DNA of 64,000 nt, taken from the NCBI GenBank assembly GCA_947568835.1, contig OX387606.1, forward strand, positions 22,421,225 through 22,485,224. The letters are read 5' to 3'. Of this stretch, positions 30,101 through 45,100 are shown one piece after another. The notes below the pieces were generated by a model, which saw nothing but the letters and a program-made list of their open reading frames with translations, did not search any database and was not told where the DNA came from. This DNA is from Protonemura montana (lineage: Eukaryota > Arthropoda > Insecta > Plecoptera > Nemouridae). The number at the start of each line of letters is the position of its first letter. Within the stretch, counting starts at the first letter, position 1. A program made the translations under genes and the position numbers.

Positions 30101-33100
30101 TCGCGGTGTCCCATGTCTGAGTCTTCCCAGTGTCCCATGTCTGAGTCATCGCGGTGTCCCATGTCTGGGTCATCGTGGTGTCCCATGTCTGAGTCATCCC
30201 AGTGTCCCATGTCTGGGTCATCGTGGTGTCCCATATCTGGGTCATTCCGGTGTCCCATGCTTGTGCAGTATTTCGAAACTTTTCGGAAAATTAAGTACCA
30301 AACGGTGGACCCCCTGGCCTGTCTGACCAGTATCGTGCCTCGAAGGGTTCAAGGGCTAGATACCAAGGCAGGTAATCCCCAGATACTCCTGTGTCGATGG
30401 TCTCTCCGCGTGGTACCGCGCTCTCCGACAGACATATTGGTAATCTTGGCCAGCTTGTGGAACTTCTTGGGCAGCCCGTACAGCAACCGTGACCTGTTGT
30501 TCACTGGCTTCGAGAAATTGATCTCTTTCTCATTTACGAATCGCGTAACGCTTTCTCCACCCTCTTTCTTCTTGACTACTTTCTTCCTCTTCTTGGTGCG
30601 CTTCATTGCTTCTTTGCTGGGGTGTTTGGTATTAATCTTGACCGGCCTGGCACTGTGTTTCATACCCGCCTGCGCTTGTGAGGAATCAACTTCTTTGCTG
30701 GGGTGTTTGGTATTAATCTTGGCCGGCCTGGCACTGTGTTTCATACCCGCCTGCGCTTGTGAGGAATCAACTTCTTTGCTAGGGTGTTTGGTCTTAATCT
30801 TGGCCGGCTTGAAACTGCTACCGGCTTCCTTGATGCCTGCCTGCGCTTGTGAGGAATCAACTTCTTTGCTGGGGTGTTTGGTCTTAATCTTGGCCGGCCT
30901 GGCACTGTGTTTCATACCCGCCTGCCCTTGTGAGGAATCAACTTCTTTGCTAGGGTGTTTGGTCTTAATCTTGGCCGGCTTGACATTGTGTTTTATACCC
31001 ACCTTGGATTGTGAGGTCTTCACGCTTCCTTCCTTGACTTTTTTCACCACCTGCTCGAGCGCGAGCTTCGGCGGTTGTGTAGCCGAGCGAAGGGGCTTCT
31101 CGTCGTCGTCAACATCGCCGTTTTCGAGGGCGCTGGTGACGATGGGTGCGCTGGGATGCTCGGAGTTGATCGCAGGAGACCATTGCGTCTTAAAGTCGAA
31201 CCCGGCGTCTTTCTGTTGGGTCTCGTGGATCACTTCGTAGTCAGGATAATTGTCTTCGCCGGGCTGTGAAGGTTCGGTGGTCGGGTTGAGCTCAATGTTT
31301 ATGTGAGGACTTGGCGCTGGCGTTGTGTCCAACTCCTCTGCTGCGACTTCTTCTTCGGCCTCTACCTCGTTCTCAGGTTGAATCACTTCTGCTTGAACCT
31401 CTTCCTCGATTGGAACCTCTTCTTCCTCCTGCACCACTTCTTCCTCCTCGACCGCTTCTTCTTCTTCTAGAACTTCTTCTTCTTCCTCTTCCTCTTCCTC
31501 TTCCTCTTCCTCGACTTCTTCCCCTGCTGCAACCTCTTCCTCTCCACCAGCCTCTCCTTGACTCTGCACCGAATGGCTATTAGACACGACGAGTGGGTTC
31601 ATCCCGTGGTCGGCCCCCTGAGATTGACCTGCCGCGGCGGGGCGCGGTTTCGACGGTCGGATCTTGTCACGGTTAGTCGACGGGGTCATCGCAATAGTCT
31701 CCGGCTGGCCTGTGGTTATCTCGGTGTAGATGGCGCCTTGGTTCTTGTTCGGCCTTGAGAAGAGCGCTTGTATCCTCTGAGGAACTGTTGGAGGTCTGAT
31801 AGGCTTGGAGTTCTGCTGCGTGTTGAGCGACATGCGTAGTGGCTTGGTCACCACTTGAACCTCCTCGGTCGACGAGGCGAACGTCTCCTCGTACGTGTCT
31901 GCAGTGGTAGTGTCTGGCTCTTGCCCTAGGAATGTGAGTTGTGGTTGAGGCATCATGTTCGCGTGAGCCGTGTTGTCCCCCGGACGGGAGAACATCCCTG
32001 TGTTCGTGTTCCCCATGTTCCCGTTGGGCCTGTTGCCGAGGATGCCGCCGAGCAGCGAGGGTCGAGTTTGAACGTTGACTATGCTGTTTGCAGTGTTTGC
32101 CCACGGCACTGAGCTGCCCTGATTTGCGTTGTTAGCCCACGGTACTGAGCTCCCCTGGTTCACGTTGTTAGCCCACGGCGCCGAGTTCATCACGTTTCCG
32201 TTGGCGTTCCCTACCTTGTTTCCAACCAGCGACGTCGGTCGGGTGTTGAAATTGCCTACATTTCCGCTTAAAGAGGTCGGCCTCGTGTTCGCATTGCCTA
32301 CATTTCCGCTTAAAGAGGTCGGTCGGGTGTTAGAATTGCCTACATTTCCGCTTAAAGAGGTCGGTCGGGTGTTAAAATTACCTACATTTCCGCTTAAAGA
32401 GGTTGGTCTCGTGTTAGAATTGCCTACATTTCCACTTAAAGACGTCGGTCGGGTGTTAAAATTGCCTACATTGTTGTTCAGAGATGTTGGCCGAGTGTTC
32501 GTGTTCCCCAGTTTGTTTCCAAACGCCATCGGCCGTGTGTTCGAGTTCCCGACCTTGTTAGCCAAGGCTTGAGCGCCTCCAAACAGGATGCTGCCAGAGC
32601 TCGCCGCCGCCCCAGTGTTGCCGTTGAAGTTAGTTATGACCGGCGTGTTCACGTTGGGGTTAGCGACGGCTGAAAAGGGCGTGACAGCGAGTCCATATCC
32701 CGGACAGAACGGCCAGTTGTTGTCGTTGCAGGGAGGGGCACTGTTGAGACAGTATCCCAACGTGTTGGAGTTGCAAGGGACGCCGATCTCCACGCAGTAC
32801 GGCAGCCCGTTGCTATTGCATGGTGTGCCACTAGTCGCAGAGCACGGGGGGTAGACGTTGCTGTTACATTGGGGCCAGTTGTTGTAACATGCTGGCAAGC
32901 TGTTGCCATTACAAGGAGTCCCGCTCGTTGCCGAGCACGGGGGGTACACGTTGTCGTTGCAAGCCGCGCCCGAGTAGATGGTGCCACCGTTGCCGTTGTT
33001 GGCGTTGTTTGGTTTGCCGTATGTCACTGTGATGGCCAGGTTGAAGATCTTACCGAGCCAGTTGACGCTGTCGCTGGTCGACGTCGTCCCCTTGCTTGGC

Positions 33101-36100
33101 ATCTTGGCCACGTGCTTACCGAGCTTGACTCCGGTCAACATGCTGAGGGCCTTGAACAGGATTCGGGCTTGTCGCGTTTGTTCGACGCCGCTTGTCTTCG
33201 CCAGATCTTTCACTTGCCGGTAGATGGCGAGCATTTGGTGTTCGTGTGCTTCGCTGATTACAGTGGCGTTATCACGTAGAATGGAGGCGTTGAGCTGGCG
33301 GATGTCCTGGACGACGTTGTCGAGGAGGTCGCGTTGGTGGTCTGTTAGTGGTTTTGGCGAGGTCTCGTTGGTTGGGTTGGTCGGACGTTGCTTGCCCAGG
33401 AAACTCTGCATGTTCTTCTGATAGACGGTTGAGTCGGGGATCGAGGTTGAATTAGGGCTGATGGCGGCGACTGAAACAAACACATAAGACTCTGACATGT
33501 TGAACTTTCATACGTTTGGGAAATATTGGAGGGTCGTAGGCCTTCAAGAAGGAAATTGAAACCCGTCCTCGTGAGATCACTGCTCTATCCCAGTTTCCAG
33601 AATGGGTAATGCCAACTGTGTGCAGTCCCCTATGATAAGCAAGTTTTAAGATCCTTGTGTGCTATGCTTGTGCTTATTGCTATGACAATTGTGTGCAGTC
33701 CCATATGATAACCAAGTTTTAAGATCCTTGTGTGCTATGCTTGTGCTTATTGCTATGTCAACTGTGTGCAGTCCCATATGATAACTAAGTTTTAAGATCC
33801 TTGTGTGCTATGCTTGTGCTTATTGCTATGACAATTGTGTGCAGTCCCATATGATAACCAAGTTTTAAGATCCTTGTGTGCTATGCTTGTGCTTATTGCT
33901 ATGACAATTGTGTGCAGTCCCATATGATAACCAAGTTTTAAGATCCTTGTGTGCTATGCTTGTGCTTATTGCTATGTCAATTGTGTGCAGTCCCATATGA
34001 TAACCAAGTTTAAAGATCCTTGTGTGCCATGCTTGTGGTTATTGCTATGTCAATTGTGTGAAGTCCCATATGATAACTAAGTTTTAAAATCTTTGTGCGC
34101 TATGCTTGTGCTTATTGCTATGTGAATTGTGTGCAGTCCCATATGATAACCAAGTTTTAAGATCTTTGTGCGCTATGCTTGTGCTTATTGCTATGTCAAT
34201 TGTGTGCAGTCCCATATGATAACCAAGTTTTAAGATCCTTGTGTGCTATGCTCGTGCTTATTGCTATGTCAATTGTGTGCAGTCCCACATGATAACCAAG
34301 TTTTAAAATCCTTGTGCGCTATGCTTGTGCTTATTGCTATGTCAATTGTGTGCAGTCCCATATGATAATCAAGTTTTAAAATCCTTGTGCGCTATGCTTG
34401 TGCTTATTGCTATGCCAACTGTGGTTGGATAGTTAGATTATCATGGTTGACTTACCTTGGCTTGCCAGCCAGCCGATGGCAACTGTCACCCAGAGGAGTG
34501 ATCTTCCTTCCATGAGAAGTTGGGTCACTGTGCCTCTCAGAGGACAACAATTTGGTTTTGATCGACTTTTATGATCGCTATGCGGGCCTCAACGGGTGGG
34601 AGTAAACCAAACCATAGTTCGTTTTCCCTCAATTATTGATATCGTTAGCATGCGGGAGTCTGTCGAAATGCAGCAAAAGGGCGACAAATTTAATAATTTA
34701 ATTGCAGGACGGTGAAAACTAATTACCTGTGCCAGGAATGAATGAAACCAAGAGTTGGCCGGCGAGCGCGGGAGAGTTAAATGCGCCCGCATGGCTTGGT
34801 TCGATTCAATGTTTGTTATCGCCAGTACCGAATTGTTGGGGCGACGTACATACCGAGTTTGTGTACGCTTTGCACTGCAGGTAGACATGGCACGGGCTAC
34901 AATTACTGCACTTGACTTTCTATGAGTCAATTTTCGCTCGGTTCATCGTTTTTATGGCCCTTGGGTATTTTACTGACGGTTGGCTAAATGTTCAATGCGT
35001 TTGCCAAGATAGTGCGCTCGGTAAAGTAACTGTAGTAATAATAATAATAATAATAAATGCTTTTATTCGTCCCGATTGATCATTTTACAATAATTTTGGA
35101 CATGTCAATTCATATAAGTAAATAAATAAATAAATACACTGTAAACATATTAAGTGAGCTCGACATCTTATCAGTCTATCCATAAAATTCTTCCACATTT
35201 TAGAAACATTTTTCTACGCACCATGTATTTACTCCCTTTTTAAAATTCCTTTTTGATTGATTTTTTATTTCTAAAGGCAAAGAGTTTCGTTCCAGCATAG
35301 TTAGGGCACTTCTCAACCATAGTAAGTTTGTGCGTAGCTAGCCTTTTTACATTTTGTTGTCTAGTGTCATATGCTCTTACCAAGCAGTATTTTTTTTTAA
35401 TTTTGTCATATATACAAACACAATACAATTGAAAATGTACAATTGCCAACCAACGCCACCCAACGCCACCCAACGCCAACCAACGCCACCCAATGCGTTG
35501 GGTGCTTAGCATAGTTACACGGCGCAATCCGCGACTTCGGGTCAGGATTCTGGAAGAATTAACAAATTGATCTTTTTCTGAAATATCCAATTGTGTCGGC
35601 CACGAGGCTTATTTTTTTTTAGTATTTCGCCAAACTGCGGTTACATATAAAAAGTAATTTCAACTTTTTATTGGTACGTATCTGATAAATATAACGTGTT
35701 AAATTCAAGTCATAAATAAATCACCCGTTGCGCTGGTAACTAAGTTTTCTTTTTTATTACCTCTACTCTATGATGGGTGAACTCAGCAATTAGCAATTAG
35801 TTAAGTAACAGTTTTAATTTGCATCTAGACCCACTGGACCTACCTACCTTCATGACAGGGCCACTGTTGCGACTGATGTTTCATACTGGCGGGGATTAGG
35901 ACTGCTTAATAAACGGCACATTAAAACAATACAAAGCAACGCCATACAATACGCAGAAGTTAAGCAACACTGCGCTCGGTCAGGTATTGGATGGGTGACC
36001 ATAAAACACATGACCAGTTCTGTTCGGGAGAGAGGTTGGAGGGATGAAAGTTAAGCAACACTGCGCTCAGTCCGGTGTTGGATGGGTGACCATCATACAC

Positions 36101-39100
36101 ATGACCAGTTCTGTTCGGGAGAGAGGTTGGAGGATGAAAGTTAGTACAACAACTTCACTCGCCTTGCTTATCAACCTCTTGACAGCATGGATTTGAGGAG
36201 GAATCCTGTTGTTTGCGTTGTACCGTCCTTCGGAAGGGACGTCAAGCCCGTGGTCCCCTTGGTGCTCTTCGACAGGAGTAGACTACATGCCGGCACCGGG
36301 TTGCCCCACCTCCCTTCTAGACTCAGCTATGTCCCACGCTAGTTAGTAACTAACTGCGCATGGCTGCGCATGTTTTCTGCGCAGCTCGGGGTTCGGCAAG
36401 TGCCTTAGCGACGAGCCAGCTGATCACGTGTACAACGTGCAGGACATGTTACCCGGCGTGATGTACGGCGGGGACTACCAGTGCCGGTCCCTGATCTCCC
36501 AGCAGGCCGTCGAGTGCGAGATGGGGCTTGTGAGTAGCATTACTTGCCTCTTTGCTGTCAAAGGCTTGTGAGTAGCATTACTTGCCTCTTTGCTGTCAAG
36601 GGCTTGTGAGTAGCATTACTTGCCTCTTTGCTGTCAAAGGCTTGTGAGTAGCATTACTTGCCTCTTTGCTGTCAAAGGCTTGTGAGTAGCATTACTTGCC
36701 TCTTTGCTGTCGAACCTGATTCCAATTTGAAATACTTGTTATGAGCGAAGTATTTTGTAACACTAATATTTATTATATTAATATTAATTAATACTAATAC
36801 TAATTCAAAAAGTTATTCTTTGTCTTCTACTCTTACCACTCAAAAATTGTAACCCAAACTGGGACTGGCAACCCGATCTCTACCTGTCAATGGTGTTACT
36901 CTGAACCAATTGAGCTACTTGAACCCCGATCTCCACCTGTCGCGGGTTTTGCTCTAACCCATTAGCTAATTGGACCCCGATCACCACCAATCTCCAAGGA
37001 GTAGAACCATGAGGGTTGGTATACCCAGGACCTCCCTATCTTCCTCCTTGCTAGTCCAGGACCTCCCTATCTTCCTCCTAGCTAGTCCATAACCTCCCTA
37101 TCTTCCTCCTAGCTAGTCCAGGACCTCCCTATCTTCCTCCTAGCTAGTCCATAACCTCCCTATCTTCCTCCTTGCTAGTCCAGGACCTCTTTATCTTCCT
37201 CCTTGCTACTCCAGGACCTCCCTATCTTCCTCCTAGCTAGTCCATAACCTCCCTATCTTCCTCCTAGCTAGTCCAGGACCTCCCTATCTTCCTCCTAGCT
37301 AGTCCATAACCTCCCTATCTTCCTCCTTGCTAGTCCAGGACCTTCCTATCTTCCTCCTGCTAGCCCAGGACCTCCCTATCTTCCTCCTGCTAGCCCAGGA
37401 TCTCCCTATCTTCCTCCTAGCTAGTCTATAACCTCCCTATCTTCCTCCTTGCTAGTCCAGGACCTTCTTATCTTCCTCCTGCTAGCCCAGGACCTCCCTA
37501 TCTTCCTCCTTGCTAGTCTATAACCTCCCTATCTTCCTCCTTGCTAGTCCAGGACCTCCCTATCTTCCTCCTAGCTAGTCCATAACCACCCTATCTTCCT
37601 CCTAGCTAGTCCAGGACCTCCCTATCTTCCTCCTAGCTAGTCCATAACCTCCCTATCTTCCTCCTTGCTAGTCCAGGACCTCTTTATCTTCCTCCTTGCT
37701 ACTCCAGGACCTCCCTATCTTCCTCCTAGCTAGTCCATAACCTCCCTATCTTCCTCCTAGCTAGTCCAGGACCTCCCTATCTTCCTCCTAGCTAGTCCAT
37801 AACCTCCCTATCTTCCTCCTTGCTAGTCCAGGACCTTCCTATCTTCCTCCTGCTAGCCCAGGACCTCCCTATCTTCCTCCTGCTAGCCCAGGACCTCCCT
37901 ATCTTCCTCCTAGCTAGTCCAGGACCTCCCTATCTTCCTCCTGCTAGCCCAGGACCTCCCTATCTTCCTCCTGCTAGTCCAGGACCTCCATATCTTCCTC
38001 CTGCTAGCCCAGGACCTCCCTATCTTCCTCCTAGCTAGTCCATAACCTCCCTATCTTCCTCCTTGCTAGTCCAGGACCTTCTTATCTTCCTCCTGCTAGC
38101 CCAGGACCTCCCTATCTTCCTCCTTGCTAGTCTATAACCTCCCTATCTTCCTCCTTGCTAGTCCAGGACCTCCCTATCTTCCTCCTGCTAGCCCAGGACC
38201 TCCCTATCTTCCTCCTTGCTAGTCCAGGACCTCCCTATCTTCCTCCTAGCTAGTCCATAACCTCCCTATCTTCCTCCTGCTAGCCCAGGACCTCCCTATC
38301 TTCCTCCTGCTAGCCCAGGACCTCCCTATCTTCCTCCTTGCTAGTCCAGGACCTCCCTATCTTCCTCCTAGCTAGTCCATAACCTCCCTATCTTCCTCCT
38401 TGCTAGTCCAGGACCTCTTTATCTTCCTCCTTGCTACTCCAGGACCTCCCTATCTTCCTCCTAGCTAGTCCATAACCTCCCTATCTTCCTCCTAGCTAGT
38501 CCAGGACCTCCCTATCTTCCTCCTAGCTAGTCCATAACCTCCCTATCTTCCTCCTTGCTAGTCCAGGACCTTCCTATCTTCCTCCTGCTAGCCCAGGACC
38601 TCCCTATCTTCCTCCTGCTAGCCCAGGACCTCCCTATCTTCCTCCTAGCTAGTCCAGGACCTCCCTATCTTCCTCCTGCTAGCCCAGGACCTCCCTATCT
38701 TCCTCCTGCTAGCCCAGGACCTCCCTCTCTTCCTCCTGCTAGCCCAGGACCTCCCTATCTTCCTCCTAGCTAGTCCAGGACCTCCCTATCTTCCTCCTAG
38801 CTAGTCCATAACCTCCCTATCTTCCTCCTAGCTAGTCCATAACCTCCCTATCTTCCTCCTTGCTAGTCCAGGACCTTCTTATCTTCCTCCTGCTAGCCCA
38901 GGACCTCCCTATCTTCCTCCTTGCTAGTCTATAACCTCCCTATCTTCCTCCTTGCTAGTCCAGGACCTCCCTATCTTCCTCCTGCTAGCCCAGGACCTCC
39001 CTATCTTCCTCCTTGCTAGCCCAGGACCTCCCTATCCTCCTCCTTGCTAGCCCAGGACCTCCCTATCTTCCTCCTGCTAGCCCAGGACCTCCCTATCTTC

Positions 39101-42100
39101 CTCCTAGCTAGTCCATAACCTCCATATCTTCCTCCTGCTAGCCCAGGACCTCCCTATCTTCCTCCTTGCTAGTCCAGGACCTCCCTATCCTCCTCCTTGC
39201 TAGTCCATAACCTCCCTATCCTCCTCCTTGCTAGCCCAGGACCTCCCATCTATGTTAGCACACGAACATCGAGCTCTTGCTGGGAGTTACCTGGAGAAAG
39301 TTCCCAGTCATAATCAGCTTAAAAATGTACAGAGCCAAATTAATAACTTAGCAATCAGTTGGACACCACTTAGCAATTACCGGCGAAAAGTAGACCAAAT
39401 AATAGACTTCCGGTGACTGAACTCAACATTTCTGATAAAAGTTCGCCATATCAGCCATAGCAGCCCTTGCAGTGCTGCCCCCATACCAAGCACTGCGAAG
39501 CTCTGCCACCCTTATCGACCCTTACAGACCAGGCGGTGCTGCCCTCATACAAAGCTGGGGGAAGCTAACACTTTTCCAGCTCGTGTTAGTTTAATGCACG
39601 CCCGACAGATTAAAAGGCAGATCACCTTTCCCATAAATCGGTCTTCGGGCCGCGCAATATGTGTAACAATTACAAGGCTTCCTTTCGATTGAATGCTCCC
39701 CAAAGATCTGCTATCTTGTAGAAAATATAACCGCTTGGTTGGTGTCTCTCTTATCTTGTAGGCAATATAACCACTTGGTTGATGTCTCTCTTACTTTGTA
39801 GGCAATATAACCACTTGGTTGATGTCTCCCTTACTTTGTAGGCAATATAACCACTTGGTTGGTGTCTCTCTTACTTTGTAGGCAATATAACCACTTGGTT
39901 GATGTCTCTCTTACTTTGTAGGCAATATAACCACTTGGTTGATGTCTCCCTTACCTTGTAGGCAATATAACCACTTGGTTGGTGTCTCTCTTATCTTGTA
40001 GGCAATATAACCACTTGGTTGATGTCTCTCTTACTTTGTAGGCAATATAACCACTTGGTTGATGTCTCCCTTACTTTGTAGGCAATATAACCACTTGGTT
40101 GGTGTCTCTCTTACTTTGTAGGCAATATAACCACTTGGTTGATGTCTCTCTTACTTTGTAGGCAATATAACCACTTGGTTGATGTCTCCCTTACTTTGTA
40201 GGCAATATAACCACTTGGTTGATGTCTCCCTTATCTTGTAGGCAATATAACCACTTGGTTGGTGTCTCCCTTACCTTGTAGGCAATATAATCACTTGGTT
40301 GATGTCTCTCTTACTTTGTAGGCAATATAACCACTTGGTTGGTGTCTCCCTTACCTTGTAGGCAATATAACCACTTGGTTGATGTCTCCCTTACTTTGTA
40401 GGCAATATAATCACTTGGTTGATGTCTCTCTTACTTTGTAGGCAATATAACCACTTGGTTGATGTCTCCCTTATCTTGTAGGCAATATAACCACTTGGTT
40501 GATGTCTCTCTTACTTTGTAGGCAATATAACCACTTGGTTGATGTCTCCCTTACTTTGTAGGCAATATAACCACTTGGTTGATGTCTCTCTTACTTTGTA
40601 GGCAATATAACCACTTGGTTGATGTCTCTCTTACTTTGTAGGCAATATAACCACTTGGTTGATGTCTCCCTTACCTTGTAGGCAATATAACCACTTGGTT
40701 GATGTCTCCCTTACTTTGTAGGCAATATAACCACTTGGTTGGTGTCTCCCTTACCTTGTAGGCAATATAACCACTTGGTTGATGTCTCCCTTACTTTGTA
40801 GGCAATATAACCACTTGGTTGATGTTTTCTTTGCAGACATGCGACAGCTTGAACTGTGAGGTGCCGGGCTATGGGTGCATGGAGACCCACGTCATGCCGG
40901 CCCCAGGGACCGCGTGCGGGGAAAAGAAGGTACGAACCATCACGGTACTTTATCCCCAGTACGACCCGCTACGATCCGGTAGGACCTGGTACGATCCGGT
41001 ACGATCCAGTACGACCCAATACGACCCGGTACGACCCGGTAGGACCTGGTACGATCCGGTACGACCCGGTACGACCCGGTAGGACCCGGTACGATCCGGT
41101 AGGACCTGGTACGACCCGGTAGGACCCGGTACGGCCCGGTACGACCCGGTTGGACCTGGTACGACCCGGTACGATCCGGTGCGACCCGGTACGATCCGGT
41201 GCGACCCGGTACGATCCGGTAAGACCCGGTAGGACCTGATCCGGTGTGACCCGGTACGATCCGGTACGACCCGGTAGGACCTGGTACGATCCGGTACGAT
41301 CCGGTACGATCCGGTGCGACCCGGTACGACCCGGTACGACCCGGTACGATCCGGTACGATCCGGTACGATCCGGTACGACCCGGTACGACCCGGTACGAA
41401 TCGGCAAGGTCGATGCTCCACTTTCTTCCTATGTTTCCTTCTCGGGGAAACTGTCAACAGATTTCACTCTCACATGAACCGAATCGTCACTGGACTGAAG
41501 TCATTTGATATTGAACGCAAAATTGCAGCTCCATTTCCCTGGATTTCAAAAAACAGTTGAGCTAGAAAAGCACGTATTCAAGTGCAAGTTGTCGGTGTAT
41601 TTCTCCGCTCGAGCGTCGAGAGATCCCAGCGTTGTGCGACGCCTTTACCCCAATAGCCGCCCGCCTCGACGTCGGCGTCAGATTGATGCGTTTTAAAGCC
41701 GCCCTCAGCCAGACTCGGTTCGACGCGACGTGCAAAAATCGGTTTATTTGTTTTCCTTAAATCTACGTTGCCTAATTGAATTGTAATTCAGCGTGCGGCA
41801 AGAGGGTGGGGGAGGGTGGGTGTGGGGGCGGCGGGCGATGGAACGAATATTAATACCGCACGGCCACAACGAGCCCATTGTTACACGTGGCACAATCGCC
41901 GGCTTTCGGTGCCGATGCCGCTTAATTGGAATTCAGCATCGCGAAGCTTCGCCGGGGCTTGTTTTTAAATATCGTCCGCACGGCGAGCCGAGCAAATACG
42001 GACCACTCAAGAACACGGGGAAATTGGAAAATTGGTGTAAGCCACATTTATGCACAAAGAGGTGAGCAATCACTTGAGAAGGCTCATGGAATTAGAGAAG

Positions 42101-45100
42101 GTTGTAATTACCCTGGGGTTTACAGGTTAAGTCAGAGTCCCTGCGCTAATGTAGAACTTAACGATCCGATAGAACAACTCATTTACCAACGAAATGGCTT
42201 AAGCGTCTTGCCGGAGTCTCCGTAAGAAATTTAATTTCCTTATTTCTCGCAGATTGCTCGCATCTGAGACTAGTTTTATCTCAATTAATCTTTATTAATG
42301 CTAACCTCGACGATAGATAAACATGTATCGATATTTTAAGTTGTAATTATTTAATTGTAAAGGTTTGTTAAAAAGGACGGCTGCAAGTGCCATCGAGTGG
42401 TCACCACCGTTACCACATTTTTCCGGCCTCGTTTGCTCAGCAGAACTTTTAACACTAGCTCTGTGACTCTGACAAACAATATAACTGACTCTATGGCTTG
42501 AACAGCTGCAGATTATTAAGAGGTTGTTTTTTCGGCCCGATTTCTAACAGTGGTGCTACCAGCGTCGTTGCCTCGAGTTGGGCGAGCGTCCCGGCTCTGT
42601 GGACGGGGGTTGGGGTGCTTGGGGTGCGTGGAGTGCCTGCTCGAGGACATGTGGTTCGGGGATTGCCGTCGCCGAACGGGACTGCGACAACCCGACACCC
42701 TCACGTCTCGGCAAATTCTGCGTCGGCGAGCGCAAGAAACACCGCGTGTGTGCTACGCAGGTAAGTACCGACTTCAAACTAAGAAAACAACGACTTCCTA
42801 TGATATGTCGTGAAATGGTTTGGTCACTATCTTGTGAACTGCAATCATCTGTTTGGTCTTTTGCTCCTGAGCTGGCCATGTCTTGGTTTGCTGTTTTTAC
42901 CAAACTGCTATGTTCTTTGTGCGCAGCCGTGCGAGGCGGGCAGCGTTCCTTTCCGCGACGCGCAGTGCTCCGAGTTCAATGACTGGGTCTACCCCGAGGA
43001 TGGGCGCACTCACACATGGACAGCGCACTACATGCACGACGGTAAGTCCTTCTCAAGGACTGGCACCAACCTTCATAGCGGAGACTCTTGCCAAGCTGAT
43101 TGATTGCTATGTCTTGTTCTCAGAAAACCAGTGCGCTCTGTTCTGCAAAAACGAGCGCGACATCGTGGCCATGTTGAAGCCCAAGGTGGTCGACGGCACG
43201 AGCTGCATGCGTGGACACCGAGACCTCTGCATCGGCGGCTCTTGTCGGGTGAGCTACAACCCTGGGTGCAACTCAGTATCCTTCTTACGGGACATATCTT
43301 GTCGGGTGAGCTATCTCCTAGCCCCGTAGTAACCATGTGTCCAACTCTGTATCCTTCTTTTGGGTCAACTTTAGTCATTATTGCATCAAGGTTGAGGTGG
43401 CATGGTAGTTGTATCTCAATATCCGCAACTAGGGGACAGTAATGAATTGTACAATTTAACAGTTCAAGGTATTGACGCCTTTAAAGCTGACGGTTCTAGC
43501 CGTTCATGTGACTGCCAAGCCTGATCAACGCCTCCCACCCAGGAAGTGCCTTGCGACATGAATCTGGAGTCGCACGCCGTCGAGGACGTGTGTGGTATCT
43601 GTCATGGGGACGGCACCGAGTGCATCATCAAGGACGGCAGCCAGACGTTCGAGGAGGACCCCTCGGCACTAAAGAAGTTGCTAGATGTGCCCCTAGGAGC
43701 GCGCAACATACACGTGGACGAGCTGGAGCCAACGCATGCGCTGATCGTGGTCCGAGGCGACGATCAGGAAGAACCCTACGTGAAGGGGGACAAACTGGGC
43801 ATGTTCCAGGTCAGTCACAACAGGTGGTCAAAGTAGTTTAGAACTTAAGAAGCAATACACTTTAATACCACACAAGCATCGACTATTAACCCATCTGGCG
43901 GCTATAAGAAGTGATAATAACGTCACCAAGCCAGCGAAACGCCCCTAGGTGCCCGGCTCTTCTGCGTGGCTTGGCATGACCCACCTCCGCCAAGAGTCGC
44001 TCCACATCCCCGGGCCGACCACCAAGCCCCTGGCGATCCTAGTGCGTCCTGTCGAGACTGTCACCCTATCATACTCCATGGCACTGCGTCGAGACAAGAA
44101 GCGCTGCGTTGGAGGCTGCTACTCGTGGGACTTTGTCTCGTGGTCGCCGTGCTCGGCGCAGTGCGGTCCTGGCGAGGAGGTTGCCGTACCTAGGTGCATC
44201 GAGCGCCAGGGAGGTCTCGTAGAGGACGTTTACTGTAAACACATCGACCGGCCCGACGAAAAGAACAGACCATGCTTTTTGCAGCCCTGCGTAGCCAGGT
44301 ACACCCGAATTATTGCTTCCTATCCTTAGCTGTTAATCAAGGTTAGGTTGAGCCTGGCAGGTTAGGTTAGGTTAGTTTACTCTGGTGTCCGACCTGGCAG
44401 GTTAGGTTAGTTTACTCTAGTGTCCGGCCTGGCAGGTTAGGTTAGTTTAGTCTGGTGTCCGGCCTGGCAGGTTAGGTTAGTTTACTCTGGTGTCCAGCCT
44501 GGCAGGTTAGGTTAGTTTAGTCTGGTGTCCGGCCTGGCAGGTTAGGTTAGTTTACTCTGGTGTCCAGCCTGGCAGGTTAGGTTAGTTTACTCTGGTGTCC
44601 AGCCTGGCAGGTTAGGTTAGTTTACTCTGGTGTCCGGCCTGGCAGGTTAGGTTAGTTTACTCTGGTGTCCAGCCTGGCAGATTAGGTTAGTTTAGTCTGG
44701 TGTCCGGCCTGGCAGGTTAGGTTAGTTTACTCTGGTGTCCAGCCTGGCAGGTTAGGTTAGTTTACTCTGGTGTCCAGCCTGGCAGGTTAGGTTAGTTTAC
44801 TCTGGTGTCCGGCCTGGCAGGTTAGGTTAGTTTACCCTGGTGTCCAGCCTGGCATGTTAGGTTAGTTTACTCTGGTGTCCGGCCTGGCAGGTTAGGTTAG
44901 TTTACTCCGGTGTCCGGCCTGGCATGTTAGGTTAGTTTACTCTAGTGTCCGGCCTGGCAGGTTAGGTTAGTTTAATCTGGTGTCCGGCCTGGCAGGTTAG
45001 GTTAGTTTACTCTGGTGTCCAGCCTGGCAGGTTAGGTTAGTTTACTCTGGTGTCCGGCCTGGCAGGTTAGGTTAGTTTACTCTGGTGTCCAGCCTGGCAG

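Noticed and set aside
29787..31240. Plus-strand frames overlapping the 24-bp array and gene C
   Set aside because: The array is eight codons long and the rest is the antisense of gene C exon 2, which has the signal peptide, splice sites and repeats on the minus strand.
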